Shown here: piece after piece, positions 63,250 through 64,000 of the stretch
How the letters are laid out: the number at the start of each line of letters is the position of its first letter
Position numbering within the stretch: the first letter of the stretch is position 1
DNA from: Ureibacillus terrenus
GTDB taxonomy: Bacteria; Bacillota; Bacilli; Bacillales_A; Planococcaceae
Assembly (NCBI RefSeq): GCF_006569205.1
Contig: NZ_VIGD01000005.1
Span: 120,928-184,927, forward strand
Reading direction: 5' to 3'
Length of the DNA: 64,000 nt
Program-made: the position numbers and the translations under genes
Notes under the pieces: generated by a model
Told to the model about the DNA's origin: nothing
What the model saw: the letters and a program-made list of their open reading frames with translations, nothing else
Database searches by the model: none

Positions 63250-63899
63250 TTATTGGCCCCCCTGTTCTTATTAAAAATTGATTTATATTTATTAACAATC
63301 CACTTAACTAGTTTTCGTGCAAAGAAAAATGTAATATAAAAAATAATAATGATGGATATAGAATAAAATGTATAGGAGGTTACTGTACGGATATCATTTT
63401 TGTAATCCGAAAAATCCCAAAACTTATTAGATAACAAGCGATTCACAATTCCGCTCAAATCATTCTCAAAATTTGGAACTATTAAATTTATTCCTAAAAA
63501 TCCCGTAAAAGCTGCCAAAATGGTTAAAGTCCGAATTTCTTTTGACTGAACTTGTTGTTCTTGTTCCTGTTTCTTCGTATGCTTCTCAATCAACCGTTGA
63601 TTCAATTCTTGCATATCATGGACAACCGATTGATAAAGTTCTTCAATCCCGAATATTTCATAAAGAAATTTCCACATTTCAATTCCTTGAATCTCCTGGG
63701 AAATCCATCTGAAAAAGTAGATTTGGTTTAATTTATAATAATCTTTAAGAATATCTTTTGCCGATTCTTCCAAAAATTCTTCCCCAAGCAACGCATAACG
63801 CCCCAACAAATCTTGCAATTGCTCGCGGTAATATAACAGCAGGACAATAAACAACAAATAAATGCGGCTATAGTAGATGTAGTATAGATTTATGGACAC
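63246..63899 (-). pseudogene. CorA-like membrane effector, 5' end removed by IS insertion
   Basis: The remaining 217 codons encode a helix (YLLFIVLLLYYREQLQDLLG), a charged coiled coil (about 85-118; LNQRLIEKHTKKQEQEQQVQ) and two membrane segments: LTILAAFTGFLGINLIVPN (about 124-142) and SISIIIIFYITFFFARKLVK (about 180-199). LGINLIVPN sits where CorA has its GMN signature. This is the C-terminal half of a CorA-type protein like those in some type III loci. The apparent GTG start lies within the IS terminus, so the true N-terminal domain is missing. Its stop overlaps cas10. Confidence 0.72.
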
Positions 63900-64000
63900 A
63901 ACTTGGTTAAGTCATTAATATTAAACTAACGAAAGGTTGTGTCCGAATCATGAGTCAAAAACGGTATAATCAAGAATTTAAACAAACAGTAGTTGAGCTT
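63893..64000 (+). mobile_element. Left end of an IS3-family (IS150-like) insertion sequence
   Basis: The end starts TGGACACAACTTGGTTAAGT, with the TG terminus usual for IS3 elements. GGACACAAC (63894-63902) is repeated inverted as GTTGTGTCC (63936-63944) just before the first gene. The rest of the element lies beyond the window. It interrupts the CorA-like effector gene and separates the cas operon from its original promoter. Confidence 0.8.
63950..64000 (+). CDS. IS3-family transposase OrfA, N-terminal fragment
   Basis: Seventeen codons (MSQKRYNQEFKQTVVEL) are visible before the window ends; this is the typical start of the helix-turn-helix OrfA of IS3/IS150-type elements. It points away from the cas operon. 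Confidence 0.8.
   Translation, partial: MSQKRYNQEFKQTVVEL

Noticed and set aside
63893..64000. Outward promoter at the IS left end driving the cas operon
   Set aside because: A TTGACT hexamer exists on the minus strand near 63953-63958 but no -10 lies at a workable distance.

Overview
The window is from a low-G+C Gram-positive bacterium of the order Bacillales. It has a Bacillus-like order of late flagellar and competence genes, a DegS/DegU pair, a teichoic-acid-type TagO, Shine-Dalgarno sites of the AAGGAGG type, and many secreted proteins with S-layer homology (SLH) domains. SLH proteins next to secA2 and a csaB-type pyruvyl transferase fit an S-layer-coated member of the Planococcaceae/Caryophanaceae (Lysinibacillus/Ureibacillus type). 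That placement is an inference from gene content; no rRNA is present.

Layout. 1-5844 (minus strand): yvyF-flgM-flgN-flgK-flgL-yviE-fliW-csrA, the late flagellar operon. 6667-9805 (minus): comFC, comFA and a DegV protein. 10377-13223 (minus): a lipoprotein, degU and degS. 13394-15316 (plus): a YvyE/IMPACT protein and a LytR-CpsA-Psr enzyme. 16433-31907: tagO, secA2, brnQ, a secreted S41 protease, a TetR regulator, murJ, a GT4 glycosyltransferase and csaB, then an SLH glucosaminidase. 31908-43094: an O-antigen-ligase-like protein and two copies of an [SLH amidase + NlpC/P60-SLH] gene pair around an adenine deaminase, then an SLH-CAP protein. 43942-51340: hsp20, a small membrane protein, an amphi-Trp protein, a probable new small RNA, a macro-domain protein, a DUF438/DUF1858 oxygen-or-NO-type pair and a tartrate/D-malate dehydrogenase. 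52108-53617: an SLH/chitobiase-like gene split by a 10-bp duplication. 54554-55075: a DUF6241-like membrane-anchored protein. 55218 to the right edge (minus): a type III-D-like CRISPR-Cas effector operon (cas10, csx10, four Cas7-type RAMPs, a csx19-like gene, cas6). Its first gene, a CorA-like membrane effector, is cut by an IS3-family element that runs off the window.

How the parts relate. SecA2 probably exports, and CsaB-made pyruvylated wall polymer probably anchors, the SLH hydrolases encoded nearby; TagO, MurJ, the glycosyltransferase and LytR supply or attach wall polymers. The cas operon is translationally coupled from end to end. No CRISPR array or cas1/cas2 is visible.

The most unusual non-coding content is a family of degenerate 21-bp tandem arrays (core CTTGGGC/GCCCAAG) at seven intergenic sites, with an eighth array of the same period but a different core (ATCGCC). 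Several are built as 42- or 84-bp higher-order units. Other notable items are a putative CcpA-controlled, C-rich structured RNA at 46082-46442 and an FNR-type site at the classical -41.5 position of a hemerythrin/DUF438 operon.
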